This document shows positions 8,330-15,703 of a DNA stretch of 26,915 nucleotides, one piece after another. A program made the position numbers and the translations under genes. Each line of letters opens with the position of its first letter. Within the stretch, counting starts at the first letter, position 1. This DNA is from an uncultured Clostridia bacterium (GTDB lineage: Bacteria; Bacillota; Clostridia; Christensenellales; UBA3700). The DNA is taken from contig CAOKSY010000015.1 of the NCBI GenBank assembly GCA_948471525.1, positions 1 to 26,915 of the forward strand, given 5' to 3'. The notes under the pieces were generated by a model. That model did not search any database, was not told the origin of the DNA, and worked only from the letters and a program-made list of their open reading frames with translations.

Positions 8330-11300
8330 TTAAGCAAAAGTTTTCTCGCATTTGAGTAAAAACGCTTTGACCGCAGTCAATTTTTCTCCTATCGGACGGT
8401 ACTTGCACGCAAAATGAAGCTTTGGATTTTCTTCATACGTAAGATTTACCGCTCCGCCTTCTTCGCCTACGGCAAGCATTACCGCCTTGTTTTTAAAGCA
8501 GTCGCCGTCGGCAAACGTCAGATAGAGCTGTTTTGGATTTATATCTATTCTGCACACTCCTATCTTACTCGCAAGATTACGTATAAACCCGAGTTCGAAT
8601 AGATATTCCGTCTCTTTGGGCATCGGTCCGTAACTGTCCTCCACTCCCGACATCAGTTTGTCAAGTCCTTCCTGAGTCTCGAGATCGAGCGCGTTGCGAT
8701 AAAGCCTCATTCTCATATCTTCGTCCGGAATATAGTTTTTGTCGATATACGCTCCGAAATTGAGCGCGAGTTTGACTTCCGCCGCTTCTTTTTCGTTTAT
8801 TCCCTGAAGTTCGTCGACCGTCTGCTTTAGCAGCTTGCAATACATATCGTAGCCGACTTTTTCTATATGACCGTGCTGTTCTTTGCCAAGTATATTGCCC
8901 GCGCCTCTTATCTCCAGATCGCGCATAGCAATCTTAAATCCGCTGCCGAGTTCGGTATAATCGAGTATCGCGGAGAGACGTTTGCTTGCGTCGGACGTAA
9001 GCACGCAGTCGGGATTGACCGTAAAATACGTATATGCGATTCTGTTGCTTCTGCCCACTCTGCCGCGCAGTTGATACATCTGCGAAAGTCCCAGTCTGTT
9101 GGCTTCGCATATGATAAGCGTATTCGCATCCGGTATGTCGATGCCGTTTTCTATAATTGTTGTGCTTACAAGCACGTCGTATTCTTTGGAATAAAATCTT
9201 CCTATTTTATCTTCCAGTTGTTCCGCGCTCATTCTGCCGTGGGCGTAATCCACCCGCGCGTGCGGCACCAAAGCTTTAACTTTTTGCGTAAAACTTTCTA
9301 TACCGTTGACGCGATTGTAAAGAATATATACCTGTCCTCCCCTGCCGAGTTCTCTCGTCACGGCGTCGACGATAAGTCCGTCGCCGAGTTCGCAGACATA
9401 AGTCTGAACGGGCAGTCTGTTGCTCGGCGGAGTCTCCAATACGCTTATATCTCTTATACCGCTGAGAGCCATATTGAGCGTTCTGGGTATGGGAGTGGCG
9501 GACATTGTGAGCACGTTGACGTTTTTCTTGATGACTTTCAGCTTCTCCTTATGTTCTACTCCAAAACGCTGTTCCTCGTCGAGCACTATCAAGCCGAGAT
9601 CGTGAAAATGCACGTCGGACGACAGCAATCGGTGAGTGCCTACCGCAAAGAGCGATTTTCCAGTCGACAGCCTGTCGATAGCCTCGTCGATCTGCTTTTG
9701 CGTTTGCAGTCTGCTGATAAGTTCTATATCTATACCGAAATCTTTAAATCTTTCTTTCGCCGTATTGAAATGCTGTCTCGCCAATATCGTGGTCGGGCAC
9801 AGTATGACGGCTTGCTTGTTGTGACATATTGTCTTAAATACCGCGCGCAAAGCCACTTCAGTCTTACCGTATCCCACGTCTCCGCAGAGAAGTCTGTCCA
9901 TTATCATCCCCCTCTGCATATCCGACTTGATCTCTTTGACGGCGGTCGTCTGATCTTCGGTTGGCGCGTAAGGAAACGCGTCTTCAAACTCTTTTTGGAG
10001 ATAATCGTCTTCCGAGTATTTATATCCCTGCTTATTCTGTCTCTGCGAATAAAGCTCGAGAAGATCGACTGCCATAGCCTTTATCGACGCTTTGACGCTC
10101 TGCTTGACCTTTTCGAATTCCTTGCCGCCTATAGCCGAAAGTCTGGGCTGTCTGTCGCTTCCCGTATATCGGCTGAGCCTGTCGAGTTTGTCGGTAGGCA
10201 CGTAAAGCAATTCGCTGTTTTTATATTCGACGACGACGAATTCGGAATTAATGCTTCCCATTTCGATAAATTTAGTGCCAAGACATTTACCTATGCCATG
10301 CACCTCGTGCACGACGTAATCGCCCACTTTCGGCATTGTGAAAACGCGGGATTTCTTTATCTCCACGCTTTTGCGCGTTCGGGTGACGTCCTCTCTGCCG
10401 AGCACGGCGATCTTTGCCTTTGGATAAGCGAAACCCTTGGATATTTCTTTTGGCAGAATGAATATACCCGCCCTTCTGTCCGATATGTCTTCGGCGTACG
10501 AACAACCGACTTCTTCGGAAATGAGATTGTCGCGCAGACTTCTTGCTGACTGCTCGTCTCCCATACATACGGCTACCGTATATCCCGACTTGTCGAACGC
10601 CTTTAGATCGTTGATCAAAGCGTCGTAATGCACGGTATAATTGCTGAGAGCAACGCAATTTATATTAAATATCTCTTTGGGCGAAAATATCGGATTAGTA
10701 GACGTGAGGTAGGAAAATCCCAGCTTGGGAAATTGATTTATCATCTCAAGCAATTCATCCATTCCTATCAGCGAACGCACGTGATCTTTGAGCGCTTCGC
10801 CCGTCTCGGAAAGTTGTTTAACTCTTCCCGCGTGCTCCTTGATATAAAGTTCGAGCTGATCGTACGCGCCGCCCGGTTCGTCGAACACGATGACGGTATT
10901 ATCCCTGTCGAGATAATCGAATACGGTATTCATCCCCGCTCTCACGAATGGCAAAAGCCATTGCATACCTTGCGTACATACCGACGAAACCGCAAGCCGC
11001 GAATACTGTTCCCAAGCTGCAGCCGCCTTGTCGGACGGAAGTCTCTCGATAGCTTTTTGCGCCCTGTCCAGACCGCCCTCGATCATCTCGGAAGACAGCA
11101 ACAAATCGTTGTCGGGCATTATCTGTATCCGATCTATTTCTCTGAGCGTCATCAAAGTATCGGGACTGAATTCCTTGATGGATTCCACCGTATCGTCGAA
11201 AAACGATATGCGCACGGGCATATCCAACTGAGAGGGAAAAATGCTGACTATGTCGCCTGCCACCGAAAAAGTATTTTTTTCTTCGACGGCTTCTTCGCGG

Positions 11301-11776
11301 ACATATCCCATAAGCGCGAGTTTGTCGATAAAAGCGTACATATCCATTACGTCGTCTCTATGCACGGAGAGTATGCTCTTTTCAAGCGCCTCTTTGCGAG
11401 GCACGAACTGCGCGAGAGACTGAGGCGATACGACTAGGCAGTCGAGTTTTCCGCGCGCAAGATCTCCCAAAGTATCTATGCGCTGAGCGAGTATGCTCTT
11501 ATGATAAGTCTTTCGGTGCAGTAAAAGTTCTTCGTTGGCAGGCAAATATCCCGCGCGTTGCCCGTAATAATCTTTGAGTCTGTTGAAAACCGTCGTCGCC
11601 CTAAACGCGTCCTTGGAGACGAACAGCACGAATTTATCCAAATGGGAAGTAATATGGATCTTTTCTCCTTCGCCTACGGAAAACGCCATGCAGTCCCGCC
11701 CCTCCTTTACCGAACGGTATAGGTTGGCAAGATCTCCTCCAAGCGTATCGAGTTGAAGCAAATGTCTTAAATCCAT
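8330..11776 (-). CDS. mfd: Transcription-repair coupling factor Mfd
   Basis: A 1148-residue ATP-dependent DNA translocase that pushes stalled RNA polymerase off damaged template and recruits UvrA. Domains in order: UvrB-like N-terminal region (about 1-450); the CarD-like RNA polymerase interaction domain (about 482-540, VGDYVVHEVHGIGKCLG onward); superfamily 2 translocase with Walker A GDVGYGKT at 632-639, DEEQ at 733-736 and the SATPIPRT motif just after; a second RecA-like lobe ending with the QLRGRVGR motif; and a C-terminal TRCF (UvrA-binding inhibitory) domain. Length is normal for the family. The start is 17 bp after the pth stop; no strong ribosome site is visible, so translation may depend on coupling to pth. 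No frameshift or missing motif noted. Confidence 0.97.
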   Translation of the reverse strand: MDLRHLLQLDTLGGDLANLYRSVKEGRDCMAFSVGEGEKIHITSHLDKFVLFVSKDAFRATTVFNRLKDYYGQRAGYLPANEELLLHRKTYHKSILAQRIDTLGDLARGKLDCLVVSPQSLAQFVPRKEALEKSILSVHRDDVMDMYAFIDKLALMGYVREEAVEEKNTFSVAGDIVSIFPSQLDMPVRISFFDDTVESIKEFSPDTLMTLREIDRIQIMPDNDLLLSSEMIEGGLDRAQKAIERLPSDKAAAAWEQYSRLAVSSVCTQGMQWLLPFVRAGMNTVFDYLDRDNTVIVFDEPGGAYDQLELYIKEHAGRVKQLSETGEALKDHVRSLIGMDELLEMINQFPKLGFSYLTSTNPIFSPKEIFNINCVALSNYTVHYDALINDLKAFDKSGYTVAVCMGDEQSARSLRDNLISEEVGCSYAEDISDRRAGIFILPKEISKGFAYPKAKIAVLGREDVTRTRKSVEIKKSRVFTMPKVGDYVVHEVHGIGKCLGTKFIEMGSINSEFVVVEYKNSELLYVPTDKLDRLSRYTGSDRQPRLSAIGGKEFEKVKQSVKASIKAMAVDLLELYSQRQNKQGYKYSEDDYLQKEFEDAFPYAPTEDQTTAVKEIKSDMQRGMIMDRLLCGDVGYGKTEVALRAVFKTICHNKQAVILCPTTILARQHFNTAKERFKDFGIDIELISRLQTQKQIDEAIDRLSTGKSLFAVGTHRLLSSDVHFHDLGLIVLDEEQRFGVEHKEKLKVIKKNVNVLTMSATPIPRTLNMALSGIRDISVLETPPSNRLPVQTYVCELGDGLIVDAVTRELGRGGQVYILYNRVNGIESFTQKVKALVPHARVDYAHGRMSAEQLEDKIGRFYSKEYDVLVSTTIIENGIDIPDANTLIICEANRLGLSQMYQLRGRVGRSNRIAYTYFTVNPDCVLTSDASKRLSAILDYTELGSGFKIAMRDLEIRGAGNILGKEQHGHIEKVGYDMYCKLLKQTVDELQGINEKEAAEVKLALNFGAYIDKNYIPDEDMRMRLYRNALDLETQEGLDKLMSGVEDSYGPMPKETEYLFELGFIRNLASKIGVCRIDINPKQLYLTFADGDCFKNKAVMLAVGEEGGAVNLTYEENPKLHFACKYRPIGEKLTAVKAFLLKCEKTFA

Positions 11777-11793
11777 TTTTAAATCACAAAGCG

Positions 11794-12363
11794 TCAGGCG
11801 AGTTTTCCGTTAAGTCTTCTCATCAGCGCGTCCATATCTTTGTCGACCATATACTGCCATATCCCGTCGGCAACTATGTCGAATACTTTATCCAAAACGG
11901 CGTGTTTTTCCTTTCCCACCTTGGAAAGGACGTAATCCTTGAGGTCTCTGCTCCCTCTCTCGTCTCCAACTCCGATGCGCACTCTCGCAATAGCTGAGGT
12001 ACCGCATTCGGCGACGATATTTTTCATGCCGTTGTGAGATCCGCCCGATCCTTCTTTTCTCACGCGCACGCTGCCGAGCGGCAGATCTATGTCGTCGTAA
12101 ATTATAAGCGTCTCGCCGTACGGGATCTTGTTGGACGCAGCGAGCTGTTTTACGCTCACTCCCGACAGATTCATATAGGTCTGCGGCTTTGCGATAATTT
12201 GTTTTTCTCCGCCGATATACTGTACGCAATACAGCGCGTCGCAGCCTTTTTTATCCGTAGCGGCGCCTAATTTATCCAACAGTTTGTCCACTGTCAAAAA
12301 TCCCATATTGTGTATCGTATCTTCGTATTTTTTACCCGGGTTGCCCAGACCGACAATAAGCAT
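11794..12363 (-). CDS. pth: Peptidyl-tRNA hydrolase
   Basis: A 189-residue cytoplasmic esterase that frees tRNA from prematurely released peptidyl-tRNA. The N-terminal GLGNPGKKYE with Asn8 and the catalytic His18 (HNMGF) are present, as are KPQTYMNLSG and the YDDIDLPLG segment carrying the catalytic Asp, followed by GGSHNGMKNI. Length matches bacterial Pth. The ATG is supported by AGAGGAG a few nt upstream. It is the first gene of the pth-mfd pair; the leader contains a GC-rich hairpin just before the ribosome site. Confidence 0.97.
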   Translation of the reverse strand: MLIVGLGNPGKKYEDTIHNMGFLTVDKLLDKLGAATDKKGCDALYCVQYIGGEKQIIAKPQTYMNLSGVSVKQLAASNKIPYGETLIIYDDIDLPLGSVRVRKEGSGGSHNGMKNIVAECGTSAIARVRIGVGDERGSRDLKDYVLSKVGKEKHAVLDKVFDIVADGIWQYMVDKDMDALMRRLNGKLA

Positions 12364-12377
12364 GATTTCTCCTCTTG

Positions 12378-12400
12378 CGCGCCCGTCTTCTGCAGGCGCG
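12378..12400 (-). promoter_or_regulatory. GC-rich hairpin in the pth-mfd leader
   Basis: CGCGCC and GGCGCG pair perfectly around an 11-nt loop in the 5' leader of pth, ending only a few nt before the AGAGGAG ribosome site. There is no T-run, so it is not a terminator. It could tune translation initiation or mRNA stability; this is inference from position. Confidence 0.45.
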
Positions 12401-12407
12401 TTCTATA

Positions 12408-12436
12408 ATTAAACAGCATTTGCGCAAATAAGTCAA
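12408..12436 (-). promoter_or_regulatory. Promoter of pth-mfd
   Basis: The minus strand shows TTGACT (12431-12436), a 17-nt spacer and TTTAAT (12408-12413), a good sigma-A match in the 90-bp gap between tadA and pth. It suggests pth-mfd can be transcribed separately from tadA. Confidence 0.65.
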
Positions 12437-12453
12437 CGGTTTTTCAATCGATT

Positions 12454-12939
12454 TTACTCAATATGCGATTTTTTCTTTTCTTCGCGTTTGTGTCTGAAAT
12501 AATCTCCCAATACTTCCGCGCACTCGCGTTCGAGTATGCCGCCCTCAATCACTTCGGCTCGGTGATTAAATCTGCAATCGGACGGCAATGAATACAATGT
12601 GCCGCAACAACCCGCTTTGGGGTCGTAAGCGCCGAAATAAATACCGCCTATCCTTGCGTTTATCAACGCGCCCGAACACATTGCGCAAGGCTCCAAAGTG
12701 ACGAATATATCACACTCGTTGAGTCTCCAATCGCCAATCTTTTCGCAAGCCTCATCTATGGCGATCATCTCCGCGTGATAATTACTGCAATGCTTATGTT
12801 CTTTTCTATTATGAGCGGCGCATATTATCTCGCCGTCTTTAACTATGACCGCGCCAACAGGCACCTCGTCGCAATCTGCGGCTGAAATCGCCTGTTCGAG
12901 CGCGGCGCGCATAAATTTTTCTTTTTCGGAAATATCCAT
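12454..12939 (-). CDS. tadA: tRNA-specific adenosine deaminase TadA
   Basis: A 161-residue zinc deaminase that converts A34 to inosine in the tRNA-Arg(ACG) anticodon. The HAE motif (His55, Glu57) and PCAMC motif (Cys85, Cys88) supply the zinc ligands and the proton-shuttling Glu, preceded by the VPVGAVIV core strand. Length is typical. There is no recognisable ribosome site before the ATG. The promoter -10 element ends only 6 nt upstream, so the message is predicted to be leaderless. An in-frame ATG nine codons later also lacks a ribosome site and would remove part of the first helix, so I keep the first ATG. Divergent from the M14 carboxypeptidase gene. Confidence 0.93.
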   Translation of the reverse strand: MDISEKEKFMRAALEQAISAADCDEVPVGAVIVKDGEIICAAHNRKEHKHCSNYHAEMIAIDEACEKIGDWRLNECDIFVTLEPCAMCSGALINARIGGIYFGAYDPKAGCCGTLYSLPSDCRFNHRAEVIEGGILERECAEVLGDYFRHKREEKKKSHIE

Positions 12940-12945
12940 AACTAT

Positions 12946-12974
12946 ATTCTAGCACAGCGGCGCAAATATTTCAA
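12946..12974 (-). promoter_or_regulatory. tadA promoter, predicted leaderless start
   Basis: The minus strand shows TTGAAA (12969-12974), a 17-nt spacer and TAGAAT (12946-12951). The ATG of tadA begins 6 nt after the -10 element, exactly where transcription should start. Confidence 0.65.
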
Positions 12975-13015
12975 CGCTTATTTTTTCTGTCCTGCGGTAA
13001 CCTATATAGCAAACG

Positions 13016-13026
13016 TAGAATATACT
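13016..13026 (+). promoter_or_regulatory. Possible -10 region of the carboxypeptidase gene
   Basis: TAGAAT (13016-13021) overlaps TATACT (13021-13026). The latter ends 6 nt before the ATG at 13033. No clear -35 is visible at 16-18 nt, so this is a weak call; it would need an activator or another sigma factor. Confidence 0.35.
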
Positions 13027-13032
13027 GAAGAT

Positions 13033-13854
13033 ATGTACGGTTTAAACGAATTGCAAAAAGATCTGGAAATTCTTTCGGCGCAAGGCGCGGAAATATTCGA
13101 TATAGGTTATACACTGCTGGGCAGACCGATACCCTGTATATTCAAAGGCAGTAAAAACGGCGGTCAGACGCTGTTGCACGCTTCTATCCACGCAAGAGAA
13201 TGGGTGACTACTCCGCTCGTCGTGGAAATGATGAAAAACTACTCGGGCGACGGAGGCGTATGGTGTGTGCCTATGGTGAATATCGACGGCGTTCTGCTTG
13301 TTCAGAACGGACTTGACTCCGTTCAAGAACAGAGCCTTAAAAACTTCTTGCTCAAAGTCAACGGTGGAAACAGCGACTTTTCTTTATGGAAAGCCAATGC
13401 TCGGGCAGTGGATCTAAATGTCAATTTCAACGCGCTGTGGGGAGAGGGATCGCAAAACGTGACCTATCCTTCGCCCGCAAACTATATCGGTCAGTATCCC
13501 TTTTCCGAATACGAAAATATTGCGCTCAGAAGTTTGACCGAGCGCGTACAGCCATCCGTCACGTTGAGTTATCACGCCAAAGGCAACGTCATTTACCGAG
13601 GTTTCGGATGCATAGACGGCGATACCGAATGCGCAAGACGTATATCGCAATCGACGGGATATCCTCTTCTCTCTTCCTACGGCAGCGCGGGAGGATATAA
13701 GGACTGGTACGTGGCTACCACTCAAAAACTCGGGCTGACCGTAGAAGTGGGCGACGAGAACGTCGAGTATTCCAAGCTTGTAGATTATCTGCCGCAGATA
13801 TATCAACGCAACGCCGACGTATTGAATATCGCAACGGAGTGCGCGCAAAAATAG
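13033..13854 (+). CDS. M14-family zinc carboxypeptidase, cytoplasmic
   Basis: A 273-residue metallopeptidase of the M14 (carboxypeptidase A) fold. Zinc ligands are His53 and Glu56 (HAREW) and His181 (SYHAKGN); the catalytic glutamate is Glu238 (TVEVG). The usual DLNRNF is DLNVNF at 127-132, so the arginine that binds the C-terminal carboxylate in classical carboxypeptidases is Val130, a variation that points to a different substrate. Bacterial single-domain relatives often cleave gamma-D-glutamyl-diaminopimelate bonds in murein peptides. There is no signal peptide, suggesting recycling of peptides inside the cell or a role in the mother cell or spore. No ribosome site is seen (GAAGAT before ATG). 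It stands alone and converges on the ABC exporter operon. Confidence 0.85.
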   Translation: MYGLNELQKDLEILSAQGAEIFDIGYTLLGRPIPCIFKGSKNGGQTLLHASIHAREWVTTPLVVEMMKNYSGDGGVWCVPMVNIDGVLLVQNGLDSVQEQSLKNFLLKVNGGNSDFSLWKANARAVDLNVNFNALWGEGSQNVTYPSPANYIGQYPFSEYENIALRSLTERVQPSVTLSYHAKGNVIYRGFGCIDGDTECARRISQSTGYPLLSSYGSAGGYKDWYVATTQKLGLTVEVGDENVEYSKLVDYLPQIYQRNADVLNIATECAQK

Positions 13855-13883
13855 AAAAACAAGGCGACCTTTCGGCCGCCTTG
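13855..13883 (-). terminator. Terminator of the ABC exporter operon
   Basis: CAAGGCG (13860-13866) pairs with CGCCTTG (13877-13883); after an A-C mismatch two further pairs close a small loop. On the minus strand the stem is followed by TTTTTCTATTTTT, which overlaps the last bases of the converging carboxypeptidase gene. The plus strand has no T-run after it. Confidence 0.75.
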
Positions 13884-13927
13884 CAGGGGGAAATCACGCG
13901 CCTTATACGGCGCAAGAAAAAGTCTTA

Positions 13928-15703
13928 TTATGCCGCCGAAACGTCAAACTGGCTGTTGTACAAATCGGCATAGAATCCGCCTTTATCCAATAATTCGGCG
14001 TGGCTTCCGCTCTCTATCACGTCTCCGTCTTTCAATACCAATATAAGATCGGCATTTTTTATCGTCGACAGTCTGTGCGCAATGACGAACGACGTTCTGC
14101 CTTGAGTCAGCGCGTCCATCGCCGACTGTATCTGCAACTCCGTGCGCGTATCCACCGAACTCGTCGCCTCGTCGAGGATAAGCATAGGACTGTCGGCTAT
14201 CATGGCTCTGGCAATGGTAAGCTGCTGTTTCTGTCCTTGCGAAAGACTTATTTTGTCGCTGAGTACAGTGTCGTATCCGTCGGATAACGTACTGACAAAG
14301 TGATCCAATCCTACGGCTTTGCAAGCTTCGTCAAGTCTTTCGTCGCTCACGTCGGGAGTGTTGTATACAAGATTTTCGCGAAGCGTGCCTTCAAATATCC
14401 ACGTGTCCTGCAAGACCATACAAAACTTGCTCCTCAACTCCTCTCTGCTTACCAAATCTATAGGAATACCGTCGACGAGAATCTCGCCGCCCTGTATCTC
14501 GTTGAATCTCATCAAGAGATTTACTATAGTACTTTTACCCGCGCCTGTCGGTCCGACGATCGCAATTTTTTGCCCCGCTTTGGCATTCGCGGAAAAGTCG
14601 TGAATAATAGTCTTGTCGGCGTCGTAACCGAATTTCACGTGAGAAAATTCTACGTTGCCGACAACGTTGCCGAGTTCTAAAGTCTTGTCGGATTCGTCGT
14701 CCATCTCTTCCGCCTCTAGAAAATCGAATACTCTGTCTCCCGCTGCCGCCGCCGATTGCAGAGACTGAACTGCCTGAGCCATCTGCGAAAGTTGTTGCGT
14801 AAAATATCTTACGTACATAGTAAACGCAATTATCACTCCGAACTTGATATATCCGTTAGCCGCCAAAGACGCGCCGACGACGCACACAGCCACGTATCCC
14901 AAATTGCCTATAAAACTCATGATCGGCATCATCATACCCGAAAGACACTGTGCCTTGAATGCGCTGGACTTGAGTTCTCCGTTCAGCTTATCGAATTCCT
15001 GCATGGCTTTCTTTTCGCCGTTATAGGCTTTGACGACCGTATGTCCCGAATACATCTCTTCTATATGTCCGTTGATCGCGCCGAGACGTTTTTGCTGACG
15101 CAAGAAATACTTTTGAGACCGTCCCGCTATTATCGCCATAAGTCCGAATCCTATGAGCGTCGCGCATATCGCCGTGACCGCCATTATCCAGTTGGTGACA
15201 AACATCATTATCATCGATCCGACAAGCAAAGCGATCGCCGATACCAAAGTATTGATACTTTGACTAAGCGATTGCGCAACGGTATCGACGTCGTTGGTCA
15301 CTCTGGAAAGAATATCGCCGTTGCTCGTCTTGTGAAAATATGACATAGGCAGTCTGTTGATCTTTCGCGATATGTCGCCGCGCATATTCTGCGATACGCG
15401 CTGCGTTACCGTAGCCATGATCCATCCCTCGACTGAAGTCAGCGCAAAACTCATCAAATACAGCGACACCAGTAACAATCCTACCTTCAATACCGCGCCC
15501 ATATCTATCTCGGAAGCAAGTCCCTGCTCGATCAGATTCGTAAGATCGGATATCTTATCCGGACCTACCAAGGTCAAGACCGTGCCCACGATGGCGCATA
15601 CCAGCGAAAGGACTATGACAAACGAGTATTTTTTGCAGTAACCGAGTATCTTTATCCAAGTATTTGTCATACTGCGTTTTTTTGATTTACGTATCTTTTC
15701 CAT
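13928..15703 (-). CDS. ABC exporter half-transporter, catalytic-site subunit
   Basis: A 591-residue type IV (multidrug/lipid-type) ABC half-transporter: about six membrane helices in residues 25-310, then an ATPase domain with Walker A GPTGAGKST (384-392), signature LSQGQ (487-491), Walker B ending Asp511-Glu512 and switch His543. The catalytic Glu and His are intact, while the signature is altered from LSGGQ. I use the internal ATG at 15703, not the farther upstream in-frame start, because it overlaps the previous gene's stop (TGATG) and has a perfect AAGGAGG at 15714-15720. It pairs with the product of the gene at 15703-17457 as a heterodimer. Likely substrate is a drug or toxic amphiphile, given the MarR gene upstream; not proven. 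Confidence 0.92.
   Translation of the reverse strand: MEKIRKSKKRSMTNTWIKILGYCKKYSFVIVLSLVCAIVGTVLTLVGPDKISDLTNLIEQGLASEIDMGAVLKVGLLLVSLYLMSFALTSVEGWIMATVTQRVSQNMRGDISRKINRLPMSYFHKTSNGDILSRVTNDVDTVAQSLSQSINTLVSAIALLVGSMIMMFVTNWIMAVTAICATLIGFGLMAIIAGRSQKYFLRQQKRLGAINGHIEEMYSGHTVVKAYNGEKKAMQEFDKLNGELKSSAFKAQCLSGMMMPIMSFIGNLGYVAVCVVGASLAANGYIKFGVIIAFTMYVRYFTQQLSQMAQAVQSLQSAAAAGDRVFDFLEAEEMDDESDKTLELGNVVGNVEFSHVKFGYDADKTIIHDFSANAKAGQKIAIVGPTGAGKSTIVNLLMRFNEIQGGEILVDGIPIDLVSREELRSKFCMVLQDTWIFEGTLRENLVYNTPDVSDERLDEACKAVGLDHFVSTLSDGYDTVLSDKISLSQGQKQQLTIARAMIADSPMLILDEATSSVDTRTELQIQSAMDALTQGRTSFVIAHRLSTIKNADLILVLKDGDVIESGSHAELLDKGGFYADLYNSQFDVSAA

Noticed and set aside
8867..10549. Long antisense frame (560 codons) opposite mfd
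   Set aside because: It mirrors the Mfd coding frame, whose motifs are unmistakable; the antisense protein has no recognisable domain.
12378..12400. Riboswitch or attenuator in the pth-mfd leader
   Set aside because: Only one simple hairpin is present, with no T-run or alternative pairing and no known aptamer pattern.
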